DNA of 64,000 bases from Paucibacter aquatile (lineage in GTDB: Bacteria > Pseudomonadota > Gammaproteobacteria > Burkholderiales > Burkholderiaceae_C): assembly GCF_002885975.1 (NCBI RefSeq), contig NZ_POSP01000003.1, positions 2,852,001 through 2,916,000 of the forward strand, given 5' to 3'. The notes beneath the pieces were generated by a model. It was not told the origin of the DNA, searched no databases, and saw only the letters and a list, made by a program, of their open reading frames with translations. The position numbers and the translations under genes are program-made. This document shows positions 8,668-16,967 of this stretch, one piece after another (position 1 is the first letter of the stretch; each line of letters starts with the position of its first letter).

Positions 8668-9768
8668 ATGAGCCGAACGCCCAGCACACCGCCACCGCCT
8701 CCGATCAACCTCGCCCTGCAGGGCGGCGGTTCGCATGGTGCCTTCACCTGGGGTGTGCTGGACGCGCTGCTGGAGGACGGCCGGCTGAGCTTCGAAGGCA
8801 TCAGCGGCACCAGCGCCGGCGCCATGAATGCCGTGGCCCTGGCGCACGGCTTTGCACAAGCGCGTTTGCACGGTCATGGCGATGGCCGCGATGCCGCCCG
8901 AGAATCGCTGGCCGCTTTCTGGGACGGCGTGATCGCCATGGGCGCCCTGGGCGAAGCCCAGCGCGCGCCCTTCGGCTTTCTCTTCGGCCCTGTGGACGAA
9001 GACAGCTCGCCCGCCGCCCCCTGGCTCGACGCCATGAGCGCGCTCTGGACCAGCACCGTCTCGCCCTACCAGGTCAACCCCTTTGACATCAACCCGCTGC
9101 GCAGCTTCGTGGCCAGCCGCATCGACTTCGAAGCCCTGGCCCGGCCTGGACTGGCCCCCAAGGTCTTTGTCGTCGCCACCCGCGTCAGCAACGGCAAGGC
9201 CGAGGTGTTCTCGGGCACCCGGCTCAGCGTCGATGCGGTGATGGCCTCGGCCTGCCTGCCCACCCTGTTCAAAGCCGTCGAGATTGACGGTCAGCATTAC
9301 TGGGACGGTGGCTACTCGGGCAACCCGGCCATCCACCCGCTGATCTACCAATGCAGCGGCCGTGACATCGTGCTGGTGCAGATCAACCCGATCGAACGCG
9401 AAACCCTGCCCACCAGCAGCGCCCAGATCCTCGACCGGCTCAACGAGATCAGCTTCAACGCCGCCCTGATCGCCGAGATGCGCGCCATCGACTTCGTCAA
9501 GCGCCTGCTGGCCGAGGGCAAGGTGGACCCGACGCACTACAAAGATGTGCTGATGCACCGCATCGACGGCGGTGAAACGCTCGAAGCCTTCAGTGCCTCC
9601 AGCAAAAGCTCCACCCGCGCCAGCCTCATCCACCAGCTGCGTGACCTGGGCCGCAGCCACGCGCAAGACTGGCTGCGCCAGCATTTCAAAGACCTGGGCC
9701 AACGCAGCAGCGTCGACATCAAGCGCGACTACCTGGACGATCTGCGCCTGCCAATCCGTGGCGGCTGA
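8668..9768 (+). CDS. Patatin-like phospholipase
   Basis: A 366-residue serine acyl hydrolase. The oxyanion motif GGGSHGAF (about 14-21), nucleophile elbow GTSAG (about 48-52) and catalytic Asp in DGGYSGN are all present, giving the Ser-Asp dyad of patatin and RssA-like enzymes. No signal peptide is visible, so it is probably cytoplasmic or membrane-associated. The ATG lies 3 bases after the acyl-CoA ligase stop, indicating a two-gene operon for lipid breakdown and fatty-acid activation. A repeat-filled gene-free stretch follows. Confidence 0.9.
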   Translation: MSRTPSTPPPPPINLALQGGGSHGAFTWGVLDALLEDGRLSFEGISGTSAGAMNAVALAHGFAQARLHGHGDGRDAARESLAAFWDGVIAMGALGEAQRAPFGFLFGPVDEDSSPAAPWLDAMSALWTSTVSPYQVNPFDINPLRSFVASRIDFEALARPGLAPKVFVVATRVSNGKAEVFSGTRLSVDAVMASACLPTLFKAVEIDGQHYWDGGYSGNPAIHPLIYQCSGRDIVLVQINPIERETLPTSSAQILDRLNEISFNAALIAEMRAIDFVKRLLAEGKVDPTHYKDVLMHRIDGGETLEAFSASSKSSTRASLIHQLRDLGRSHAQDWLRQHFKDLGQRSSVDIKRDYLDDLRLPIRGG

Positions 9769-9799
9769 GCGGCGGATTTCGGCACATTGCCGACCTCTC

Positions 9800-10040
9800 T
9801 TGGGTTTGTCGTTCTCGCTGCGGTGGCTCGCCCCGCCGCCGGGCTCATGGTTCGCGGGTCGGCTCTGTGAGCCGACTGCCCTCGGTGCTCACTGCCCGGC
9901 TCAGCGGCGCCAAACTCCCTCCGTTCGCTGCGCTCACTGTGGTCAAACAGTGGCGCCGAGTCAGCGCTTGAAGCGCGCGAGTACGCGCGCCTGAGCCGCT
10001 CCGCTGCGCCCTCGGCCGCGCACAAATCGCCCGTCGGCGG
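9800..10040 (+). repeat. Left arm of a facing repeat pair (about 240 bp)
   Basis: The stretch 9769-10468 (700 bp) has no convincing gene. It is mostly two copies of one sequence in opposite orientation. This copy reads on the plus strand: GGGTTTGTCGTTCTCG near 9801, CCGGGCTCATGGTTC near 9839, GCCGACT near 9871, TGGTCAAACAG near 9940, GAGTCAGCGCTTGAAGCGC near 9958 and CACAAATCGCCCG near 10021. The same blocks recur in the same order on the minus strand of 10120-10361. Identity by eye is around 70 percent with small gaps. The pair could be two copies of an interspersed intergenic element. Confidence 0.7.
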
Positions 10041-10119
10041 GCCGAGTCACCTCCGGAGGTGGCGTGTTTCACCGTTGATGGGGCACATCGACCGCGATGC
10101 AAGCGCCCTGCAGCCCGTG

Positions 10120-10361
10120 CCGCTGCCGGGCGATTTGTGCCGGGCCGAGCAGCACAGTGCCTCGGGGCGCGCACGTACGCGTGCGCTTCAAACTCTGACT
10201 TGGCGCTTCTGTTTGAACGAAGCGAACGCAGGGAGCGCAGTGAGTTATGCGCCAGCCCCGAGGTGCGAGCAGCGCAGGGAAGTCGGCCCGCCAGGGCCGA
10301 CCCCGGAACCATGAGCCCGGTGGCGGCACGGGCTGCAGGGCCCCACGAGCAAAACCCGAAA
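10120..10361 (-). repeat. Right arm of the facing repeat pair
   Basis: The reverse complement of this stretch carries the same blocks as 9800-10040 in the same order: CGGGTTTTGCTCG, CCGGGCTCATGGTTCC, GCCGACTTCCCTGCG, GTTCAAACAGAAGCGCC, AAGTCAGAGTTTGAAGCGC and CACAAATCGCCCGG. About 80 bp separates the arms. A full-length transcript would fold into a long imperfect hairpin. The right arm ends about 110 bases before the MaoC-phosphotransacetylase start and may include or disturb that gene's promoter. Short readings through it look like coincidental open frames. Confidence 0.7.
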
Positions 10362-10468
10362 TCTGCTTCGTGCCGACTGCAGCCCCTGTCATTCCCCTGC
10401 CATCCGCATCGCAGACCATGGGACTGGTTCCTCCTGTCCTTTGTGCTTTCTTGCTGCGCGGGCCCGCC

Positions 10469-11866
10469 ATGAACAACGCCGACACCGACCTGGTCGAAAA
10501 CCTGACCTTTGACGAACTGCAGATTGGCCAGAGCGCCCGCCTGATGCGCACGCTCAGCGCCCAGGACATCGCGGCCTTTGCCGCGGTCTCGGGCGACAGC
10601 AACCCCGCGCATCTGGACAGCGGCGAGGCCGGCACACCGCTGATGCATGAGGTGGTGGGTCATGGCATGTGGAGCGGCGCCTTGATCTCAGCCCTGCTGG
10701 GCACCCAGTTCCCGGGCGCCGGCACCCGCTACTTGGACCAGAGCCTGCACTTCATCCAGCCGGTGCGCATCGGCGACACCTTGAGCGTCAGCGTGACCGT
10801 GACGGCCAAGGACCGCAGCCGCGGCGCCGTGGACCTGACCTGCGAGCTGCTCAATCAGCGCGGCGATCGCGTAGCGCAAGGCCTGGCGCGCGTGCTGGCG
10901 CCCACCGAGAAGATTCGCCTGCCGCGCCGCACACGGCCCGAGATCCATCTCTTCGACCCGCAAGCGCGCTTCCAGGCCTTGCTGGCCCTGGGGCAGGGCA
11001 TGCCAGCCGTGCGCTGCGCCGTGGTTCACCCCTGCGATGAGGCCTCGCTGACCGGCGCCGTCGATGCCGCGCGCCAGGGCCTGCTGGAGCCCGTGCTGAT
11101 CGGCCCCGAAGCGCGCATCCGCGCCGTCGCCGAGGCCTGCGGGCTGGACCTGGGCGGCTTGCAGATCGTCCACATGGCCCACAGCCACGCTGCCGCCGAG
11201 CATGCGGCCGAGCTCGCCGCCAGCGGCGCCGTGGCCAGCCTGATGAAAGGCAGCCTGCACACCGACGAGCTGATCCACGCCGTGCTGGCGCGCAAGGAGC
11301 TGCGCACCGGGCGGCGCATGTCCCATGTGTTCCGCTTCGATGTGCCGCTCTACCGCAAGCCCCTGTTGATCACCGACGCCGCGCTCAACATCCGCCCCAG
11401 CCTGGACGAGAAACGCGACATCGTGCAAAACGCCATTGACTTCGCCCGCATCCTCGGCGTCGAACAGCCCCATGTGGCCCTGCTCTCGGCCGTGGAGACC
11501 GTCAACGCCAACATCCCCTCGACCCTGGACGCAGCTGCGCTGTGCAAGATGGCCGACCGCGGTCAGATCCGCGGCGGCGTGCTCGATGGCCCGCTGGCCT
11601 TTGACAACGCCATCTCGGCCGACGCGGCCCGCATCAAGGGCATTGCCTCGCCGGTGGCCGGCCAGGCCGACATCCTGGCCGTGCCCGACCTGGAGAGCGG
11701 CAATATGCTGGCCAAGCAGCTCGAATACCTGGCCGGTGCCACCGGAGCCGGCATCGTGCTCGGCGCCCGCGTGCCCATCGCCCTGACCAGCCGGGCCGAC
11801 GGGCCCATGGCGCGGGCCTCCTCGGCCCTGCTGGTGCAGCTGGCGGCGCAGGCTGCGGCGCGCTGA
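10469..11866 (+). CDS. Bifunctional MaoC-like enoyl-CoA hydratase / phosphate acyltransferase
   Basis: A 465-residue fusion. Residues about 10-150 form a MaoC hot-dog domain with the hydratase signature AVSGDSNPAHLD (Asp and His active-site pair). Residues about 165-460 form a phosphate acetyl/butyryltransferase domain (GPEARIRAVAEACGLDL, MKGSLHTDELIHAVL, RRMSHVF, SADAARIKGI). Phosphotransacetylases convert acyl-CoA and phosphate to acyl-phosphate. The ATG at 10469 gives MNNADTD and places the hot-dog domain normally. It converges on the ackA-DUF3141-fabI operon, only 36 bases away end to end; those gene types travel together in many proteobacteria. Acyl-phosphate made here is the natural substrate of the kinase at 15089. 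Confidence 0.9.
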   Translation: MNNADTDLVENLTFDELQIGQSARLMRTLSAQDIAAFAAVSGDSNPAHLDSGEAGTPLMHEVVGHGMWSGALISALLGTQFPGAGTRYLDQSLHFIQPVRIGDTLSVSVTVTAKDRSRGAVDLTCELLNQRGDRVAQGLARVLAPTEKIRLPRRTRPEIHLFDPQARFQALLALGQGMPAVRCAVVHPCDEASLTGAVDAARQGLLEPVLIGPEARIRAVAEACGLDLGGLQIVHMAHSHAAAEHAAELAASGAVASLMKGSLHTDELIHAVLARKELRTGRRMSHVFRFDVPLYRKPLLITDAALNIRPSLDEKRDIVQNAIDFARILGVEQPHVALLSAVETVNANIPSTLDAAALCKMADRGQIRGGVLDGPLAFDNAISADAARIKGIASPVAGQADILAVPDLESGNMLAKQLEYLAGATGAGIVLGARVPIALTSRADGPMARASSALLVQLAAQAAAR

Positions 11867-11883
11867 TGAAGGCGCGAGGCCGC

Positions 11884-11899
11884 GCGAGCGAACGCTCGC
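11884..11899. terminator. Possible hairpin between convergent genes
   Basis: GCGAGCG-AA-CGCTCGC forms a perfect 7-bp inverted repeat in the 36-base gap between the phosphotransacetylase stop and the fabI stop. There is no T-tract on either side, so it may be only a weak or Rho-assisted bidirectional stop. Confidence 0.35.
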
Positions 11900-11902
11900 C
11901 CC

Positions 11903-12730
11903 TCACGCCATATGGTGCAGCCCCCCATCCACATACAGCGTGTCCCCCGTCATCCCCGACGCTCCGCCGCCGACCAAGAAGGCGACCAGGCGGCCGACTT
12001 CGGCGATGTCGACCAGGCGGTGGGCCGGCGCGCGGCTGATGGCCATGTCGATCAGCGCGTCGAAATGATCAATGCCGGACGCCGCGCGGGTGCGCAGCGG
12101 GCCGGGCGAGACGGCGAAGACGCGGACCTGGCGCTCGGCCAGCTCGCTGGCCAGGTAGCGCACGCTGGATTGAAGCGCGGCCTTGACCGGGCCCATCAGG
12201 TTGTAGTGGTCCACGACCTTGTCGGCGCCGTGGTAGCTCATGGTGATCAGCGCGCCACCGGGGTTCATCAAGGGCTCGGCATAACGCGCCATTTCGATGA
12301 AGGAATGGCAGGACACCTGCATGGCTTGCAGAAAGCCGGCCTGCGAGCAGTCGATGACTCGGCCGTGCAGGTCATCGCGCGGAGCAAAGGCGATGGAGTG
12401 GATGACGAAGTCCAGCGTTCCCCAGGTCTCGCGCAGCTGTTCGAACACGGCCTGCATCTGGCCAGGCTGGCTGACGTCCAGCGGCATCAGCAGGCGTGCA
12501 TCGAGGGCCTCGGCCAGGGGCGCGACATGGGGGCGGGCCTTGTCGTTGAGGTAGGTGAGTGCGATCTCGGCGCCAAAGGCGCGCAGCTTGGCGGCGCAGC
12601 CGAAAGCGATGCTGTCACCATTGGCCACACCGACCACCAGGCCGCGCTTGCCCTTGAGCATGTCGCCGACGCGGGTGTCCTCGTCCCAGATCTTGGGCAG
12701 GGGGTCGCGGGCGCTGTTGTCGTGGCTCAT
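11903..12730 (-). CDS. fabI: Enoyl-ACP reductase FabI (NADH-dependent)
   Basis: A 275-residue short-chain dehydrogenase-type enoyl reductase. The atypical FabI glycine motif is GVANGDSIAFG (residues 34-44). The catalytic Tyr-x6-Lys is Y176 to K183 in HYNLMGPVKAAL, with the second FabI tyrosine in SYHGADK (Y166). The ATG at 12730 has GAGGAGG about 9 bases upstream. It starts 4 bases after the DUF3141 stop, so it is the third gene of the ackA operon. Because it sits with acyl-phosphate and PHA-like genes, it may be a second FabI serving acyl-CoA or polyester metabolism rather than the housekeeping one; the sequence cannot decide this. Confidence 0.88.
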   Translation of the reverse strand: MSHDNSARDPLPKIWDEDTRVGDMLKGKRGLVVGVANGDSIAFGCAAKLRAFGAEIALTYLNDKARPHVAPLAEALDARLLMPLDVSQPGQMQAVFEQLRETWGTLDFVIHSIAFAPRDDLHGRVIDCSQAGFLQAMQVSCHSFIEMARYAEPLMNPGGALITMSYHGADKVVDHYNLMGPVKAALQSSVRYLASELAERQVRVFAVSPGPLRTRAASGIDHFDALIDMAISRAPAHRLVDIAEVGRLVAFLVGGGASGMTGDTLYVDGGLHHMA

Positions 12731-12734
12731 GGCT

Positions 12735-15086
12735 TCAGGCCTCCTCTGCATGGGTGAGCGCTTGCGGCGCGGGAGAAGTCGCGGGCGCGGCGAGTTCAAA
12801 CAGCTCGCGCATGCGCTGTAGCAGGGCGACGGTGCGGGGCTCCATCTCGCGGACGTCGCCGAGGATGTACTCAACCACCTGCAAGGCCGCCACCCGTTCC
12901 TCGCGCTGCGGCAGCAGGCGCGGCAGGGCCGCCAGCGCGGCCTCGGGTTCAAACTCGATGATGACCGACTGCTCGCGGATCATGGCCGCGCGCCGCTCGG
13001 GCGTCAGCGAGGCAAAGGGCTCGCGCTGGGTCAGCACCTCGGCGGAGCGCTCCAGGCGGTCGCGCCGCACCGAGCCGCGCGACTCGGCCAGCAGAATCAG
13101 CATGCGGATCACCGTGCTGCGGTAGCCGCCGTTGTCCAGGCCCAGCAGCATGGCTTGCACCTCGGGCAGGTAGCGCAACTCGGCCGGGTCTTTGTGGATG
13201 CGCTCGCGCGCGAAGGGCTGGCCCAGCCACTGCATGAAGGGCGTGCCGTAGATCGCCAGAAAGCTGTTCTCGTAGGCCGCGTCGCGCAGATCGCGCAGCA
13301 GGTCCATGCCCTGCATCAGGCCCTGGGCCGAGAGCTGCTCCAGCGCCAGCCAGGGGTTGTCGGGCGCGGCTGGCCGGCGGTTGGCCTGCAGCTGGGGCGT
13401 CATCTGGCCCAGCCACTTCATGGCCGGGTTGTGCGAGTCGGCAAAGGCCCGGCGACTGATGCGTGCAGGATGGGCGTCACGGATCAGCTGGGCCAGCTGC
13501 GGCGTGACCAGGGCCTGCACTGCGGGGCGCAGGGCCAGCTCGTAGGCATCGGTGCCCAGGGCGGACAGGCGGGCCACGGCGGCGAAGTCGTGCTCCTGCT
13601 CGCGCCCTTCGTGGGCCTCGCTCTCGACAATATCGCTGAGCCGGCGCTCGTGGAAGCTGACGGTGAAATGCTCGGCATGGCCCTCGCCCTGCACCGCATC
13701 GATGGTCATCTCGTACAGACCGGGCGGCAGGGACTCGATGGTCTTGAGCGTCGAGGCCATCTCGGTGTGCTCTTTGTTGGCGATCGAGGAAGACACAAAG
13801 ATGCCCAGATGCCCGACCTTGTCGTGGACCATGTAGAGGATACGCTGGCCGCGGATGCGGATCTCGTGCTCGTCGGCATAGGTGTCGACGATCCAGTTCA
13901 GCGCCTGCTGCGGCGGCGTGATGTTGTCGCCGCGGCTGGCGAACACGATGATGGGCGAGCGGATGGCCTTCAGGTCCAGATGGCGGCCCGGTTCCAGCTG
14001 GGCCTCGCCGCGCGACAGGCGGTTGCCAACAAAGAGCTGCTCGACGATCCAGCGGATTTCGGCCTCGTTGGAGAAATGAAAACCTCCCCACCAGCGCTCG
14101 AACTCCAGAAAGCTCTGGCGCCGCGTGTCCACCTCGCGGTAGAGGTCAAAGTACTTGCCGAAGAAATTGCGGCTGGGGTTGAGCTGCTCGAAGTTGGAGA
14201 CCAGATGGGCGCCGTCGAACTCGCCATGGCCCAGGTCCGACATCAGCAGCGCCGGCAGGGCGCCGCCAAGCAGGCCGCCGTTGTAGCGCATGGGGTTCTC
14301 GCCCAGCTTGCCCGACCAGGTGGCCACCGGCGCGCCATTGATGACCAGGGGCCCCGAGATCTCGGGGTTGGCCGCCGCCAGCACCAGGGTGGCCCAGCCG
14401 CCCTGGCAGTTGCCCACCACCACCGGCTTGGGCGCCTCCGGGTGCAGGCGGCGGATGGCCTGGATGAAGCCGGCCTCGGCGCGCATCACATCGGCCAGGG
14501 TCTGGCCCGGCTCGGGGTGCTGGCGGAAGACGACGAAGTAGACCGGGTGGCCTGCGCGCAAGGCGACGCCCACCTGGCTGTCATGCTTGAAGCCGCCGAT
14601 GCCGGCGCCATGGCCGGCGCGCGGGTCGATGATCATGTAGGGCCGCTTCCAGTCCTTGACCTCAACACCGGCCGGTGGCGTGATGCGCAAGAGGCGGTAG
14701 TTGACCGGGCGCGGCAGCTGGCGGCCGTCGACCACTTCCTCGTAGTCGTAGTCCAGCACCGGCGGCGTGCCGGCGGCCTCGTGGGCCTGGTCCTGGTTGC
14801 CACGCTCACGCAGGGTGTCCAGGGTCAGGCACAGGCGCTGCGCCGCATCCACCGCATAACTGCCAGCCTGCTGCGGCAGCTGGCCACCCAGGGCCATGGC
14901 CCAAAAGGACTGGGCCAGGCTCAAGCCCTGATCCCAGAGCGCCTGGCTGCGCGCCAGATGGCTGTGGCGCATGCGCTCGGTCTGGCGCTGCTGCGCCTGG
15001 GCCAGACGTTCCGTCAGGCGCGACCAGGTGGCCAGCTCCTCGCGGTGGCGCTGTGCGGCATGGCTGACACTGAATTTGGGGCTCAT
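12735..15086 (-). CDS. DUF3141 protein, PHA-synthase-like alpha/beta hydrolase
   Basis: A 783-residue soluble protein with an alpha/beta-hydrolase core. The nucleophile box is GNCQGG (residues 225-230, Cys227), the G-x-C-x-G form of polyhydroxyalkanoate synthases rather than the Ser of lipases. A possible Asp is in VFASRGDNITPPQQALNWI and His in HDKVGHLGIFVS, completing a Cys-Asp-His triad. The N-terminal 100 residues are helical, and the long C-terminal part is found only in DUF3141 proteins. It starts 2 bases after ackA stops and ends 4 bases before fabI. The grouping suggests a role in acyl-CoA or polyester turnover, but I know of no proven activity for the family. Confidence 0.85.
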   Translation of the reverse strand: MSPKFSVSHAAQRHREELATWSRLTERLAQAQQRQTERMRHSHLARSQALWDQGLSLAQSFWAMALGGQLPQQAGSYAVDAAQRLCLTLDTLRERGNQDQAHEAAGTPPVLDYDYEEVVDGRQLPRPVNYRLLRITPPAGVEVKDWKRPYMIIDPRAGHGAGIGGFKHDSQVGVALRAGHPVYFVVFRQHPEPGQTLADVMRAEAGFIQAIRRLHPEAPKPVVVGNCQGGWATLVLAAANPEISGPLVINGAPVATWSGKLGENPMRYNGGLLGGALPALLMSDLGHGEFDGAHLVSNFEQLNPSRNFFGKYFDLYREVDTRRQSFLEFERWWGGFHFSNEAEIRWIVEQLFVGNRLSRGEAQLEPGRHLDLKAIRSPIIVFASRGDNITPPQQALNWIVDTYADEHEIRIRGQRILYMVHDKVGHLGIFVSSSIANKEHTEMASTLKTIESLPPGLYEMTIDAVQGEGHAEHFTVSFHERRLSDIVESEAHEGREQEHDFAAVARLSALGTDAYELALRPAVQALVTPQLAQLIRDAHPARISRRAFADSHNPAMKWLGQMTPQLQANRRPAAPDNPWLALEQLSAQGLMQGMDLLRDLRDAAYENSFLAIYGTPFMQWLGQPFARERIHKDPAELRYLPEVQAMLLGLDNGGYRSTVIRMLILLAESRGSVRRDRLERSAEVLTQREPFASLTPERRAAMIREQSVIIEFEPEAALAALPRLLPQREERVAALQVVEYILGDVREMEPRTVALLQRMRELFELAAPATSPAPQALTHAEEA

Positions 15087-15088
15087 GG

Positions 15089-16324
15089 CTAGTCCAGGGA
15101 ACAGGTGAGTTCGGGAGGCAGGGTGGAGCCGGCGTCGCGGGCCAGCAGTTCCAGCGCATGCTCGGCCAGCATGCGTTCTTCGTCGGTGGGCATGACCCGC
15201 ACGCAAACGGGCGAGCTCGGGCTGCTGATCACGGCGGCGTTGTCGCGGTTGGCCTCGGGGTCCAAATGGATGCCCATCCAGGCCAGATCGCGCAGCAGGG
15301 CAGCGCGCACGCCCACGGCGTTCTCACCAATGCCGCCGGTCAGCACCAGGGCGTCCAGTCCGCCCAGGCACGAGGTCATGCCGGCCAGCTCGCGCCGCGC
15401 GCGATCGACAAAATAGGCCAGGGCTTCGCGCGCTGCGGCCGAGCCCGAGGCCTCCAGCACCCGCACATCGTGCGATTCACCGGACAAGCCTTTGAGCCCT
15501 GCATTCGTGTACAGCAGCTCGCTGATCTCGGCGGCGCTCATGCCCTGCTCGCTCATCAGGTACAGCAGCACGCCGGGGTCCAGCTGGCCGCAGCGCGTGC
15601 CCATGGGCAGGCCATCGAGCGCGGTGAATCCCATGGTGGAGGCCACCGAGCGGCCGTTCAGCAAGGCGCACATGGACGCGCCATTGCCCAGATGCGCCAC
15701 CACCACCCGGCCTTGCGCCCGCAGCGGGTCCGCTTCGCGCAGGCGCCGGGCGATGTACTCGTAGGACAGGCCGTGAAAGCCGTAGCGCCGCACCCCTTGC
15801 TCGTAGAAGCGGCGCGGCAGCGCAAAGGTGTCGGCCACAAACGGGTGGCTGCGATGGAAGGCCGTGTCGAAGCAAGCCACTTGCACGGCGGCGGGAAAGG
15901 CCGCCTGCGCCGCGCGCACGCCCGCCAGGTTGTGGGGCTGGTGCAAAGGCGCCAGCGGCGAGAAGGCCGCCAAGGCCTGCAGCAGCGCCGCATCGAGACG
16001 CACCGGCTGCGCGAACTCAGGCCCGCCATGCACCACGCGGTGGCTGACGGCGCGCACCTTGCGCCGCGGGAACTGCGCCTGCAGCAGCGCCAGCAAGACA
16101 TCAAGCGCGGTGTCATGGTCGGGGCGACCTGCCTGATGCGCCAGGGACTGCGTGTGACGCTCACCATCGGCCAGGCTGACATGCAGGCGGGGGCGTTGTT
16201 CATCACCCAGGCCTTCCACCTGGCCATGTGCCAGCAAGGGCAGCGCCTGGCTCAGGCCGTAGAGCGCGAACTTGAGCGAAGACGAGCCGGCATTCAGCGT
16301 CAGGAGCAGATCGGTCGCAGCCAT
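15089..16324 (-). CDS. ackA: Acetate/propionate/butyrate-type kinase
   Basis: A 411-residue ASKHA-fold kinase that interconverts acyl-phosphate plus ADP and the carboxylate plus ATP. Family motifs are NAGSSSLKFAL at the N-terminus, SHRVVHGG, CFDTAFHRSHP, YGFHGLSYEYI, VAHLGNGASM and LTGGIGENA. It is the first gene of a tight operon with DUF3141 and fabI, and its substrate would be supplied by the phosphotransacetylase at 10469. ATG codons at 16324 and 16330 are both possible and neither has a clear Shine-Dalgarno; the shorter puts NAGSSS at residue 11. Whether the natural acid is acetate or longer cannot be told. Confidence 0.9.
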   Translation of the reverse strand: MAATDLLLTLNAGSSSLKFALYGLSQALPLLAHGQVEGLGDEQRPRLHVSLADGERHTQSLAHQAGRPDHDTALDVLLALLQAQFPRRKVRAVSHRVVHGGPEFAQPVRLDAALLQALAAFSPLAPLHQPHNLAGVRAAQAAFPAAVQVACFDTAFHRSHPFVADTFALPRRFYEQGVRRYGFHGLSYEYIARRLREADPLRAQGRVVVAHLGNGASMCALLNGRSVASTMGFTALDGLPMGTRCGQLDPGVLLYLMSEQGMSAAEISELLYTNAGLKGLSGESHDVRVLEASGSAAAREALAYFVDRARRELAGMTSCLGGLDALVLTGGIGENAVGVRAALLRDLAWMGIHLDPEANRDNAAVISSPSSPVCVRVMPTDEERMLAEHALELLARDAGSTLPPELTCSLD

Positions 16325-16461
16325 AGTCATGACCCGGGCGGCGCCAGCCACCCCATCGATGCAGATGCCTGGACGCTATCCAGCCCGCATGACCCACCCG
16401 TGACTGCGGCTTGCCGTCTTCGTGACAGCCGCCCTGATCCGATCGGTCAAACTTGCTTTCC

Positions 16462-16791
16462 TCAGGCCTGGCGCTGCTCGCCGCGCAGCCGCGCCAGCTC
16501 GCGCGCCATCAGCTGCTGGCGCAGGTTGGGGCCGTGCAGCTTGGCCAAGGTGGCCAGGCCGTGGATGGCCAGACCCAGGCCCCAACCCCAGAGCGGGAAG
16601 AAGCTCCAGTAGCTTTGCTGCAAGCCGCTGAGCAGGAACAGGCCGGCGTTGACGGCCAGAAACACCATCAGGTGGCCGAGGAAACCCATCTGGGCATCGA
16701 CGCGCTCGCGGGCTTCGCGCAGCAAGCGAGTCTCTGGGGTGTCGACCGCGTCGCTGGCGTCGATATGGGAGGAAGGCAGGCTGTGGTTCAT
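16462..16791 (-). CDS. 2TM domain-containing small membrane protein
   Basis: A 109-residue protein with two membrane segments, LGHLMVFLAVNAGLFLLSGL and FPLWGWGLGLAIHGLATLA, joined by a short Trp/Tyr-rich loop, matching the 2TM domain family. The ATG at 16791 is preceded by CAGGAG about 9 bases away, which decides the start against longer readings. A charged helix (RLLREARERVDAQMGFLGH) precedes the first membrane segment, and the C-terminus is basic (MARELARLRGEQRQA). 2TM domains also occur fused to LytS-like kinases; here it stands alone. Function unknown. Confidence 0.75.
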   Translation of the reverse strand: MNHSLPSSHIDASDAVDTPETRLLREARERVDAQMGFLGHLMVFLAVNAGLFLLSGLQQSYWSFFPLWGWGLGLAIHGLATLAKLHGPNLRQQLMARELARLRGEQRQA

Positions 16792-16967
16792 GATGCGGCG
16801 CTCCTGGGCTGTGGGTGCTGATGTGGCGCCATCGTCGCGGCGGGGCCGACGCCGAGCCACTGTCATGAGACCAAGTGCGGGCTGCGGGCGCGAATCGACA
16901 CCGAGGCCGACCAATGACAGCGGTGCCCAGGCCGCTGTGTCCAGGTCGCGATGTCCTCGTTCGCAGC

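Noticed and set aside
9800..10361. A protein gene in the repeat-filled region
   Set aside because: Open frames run in several phases over both arms without a ribosome site or family match, and the arms repeat as DNA and not as protein.
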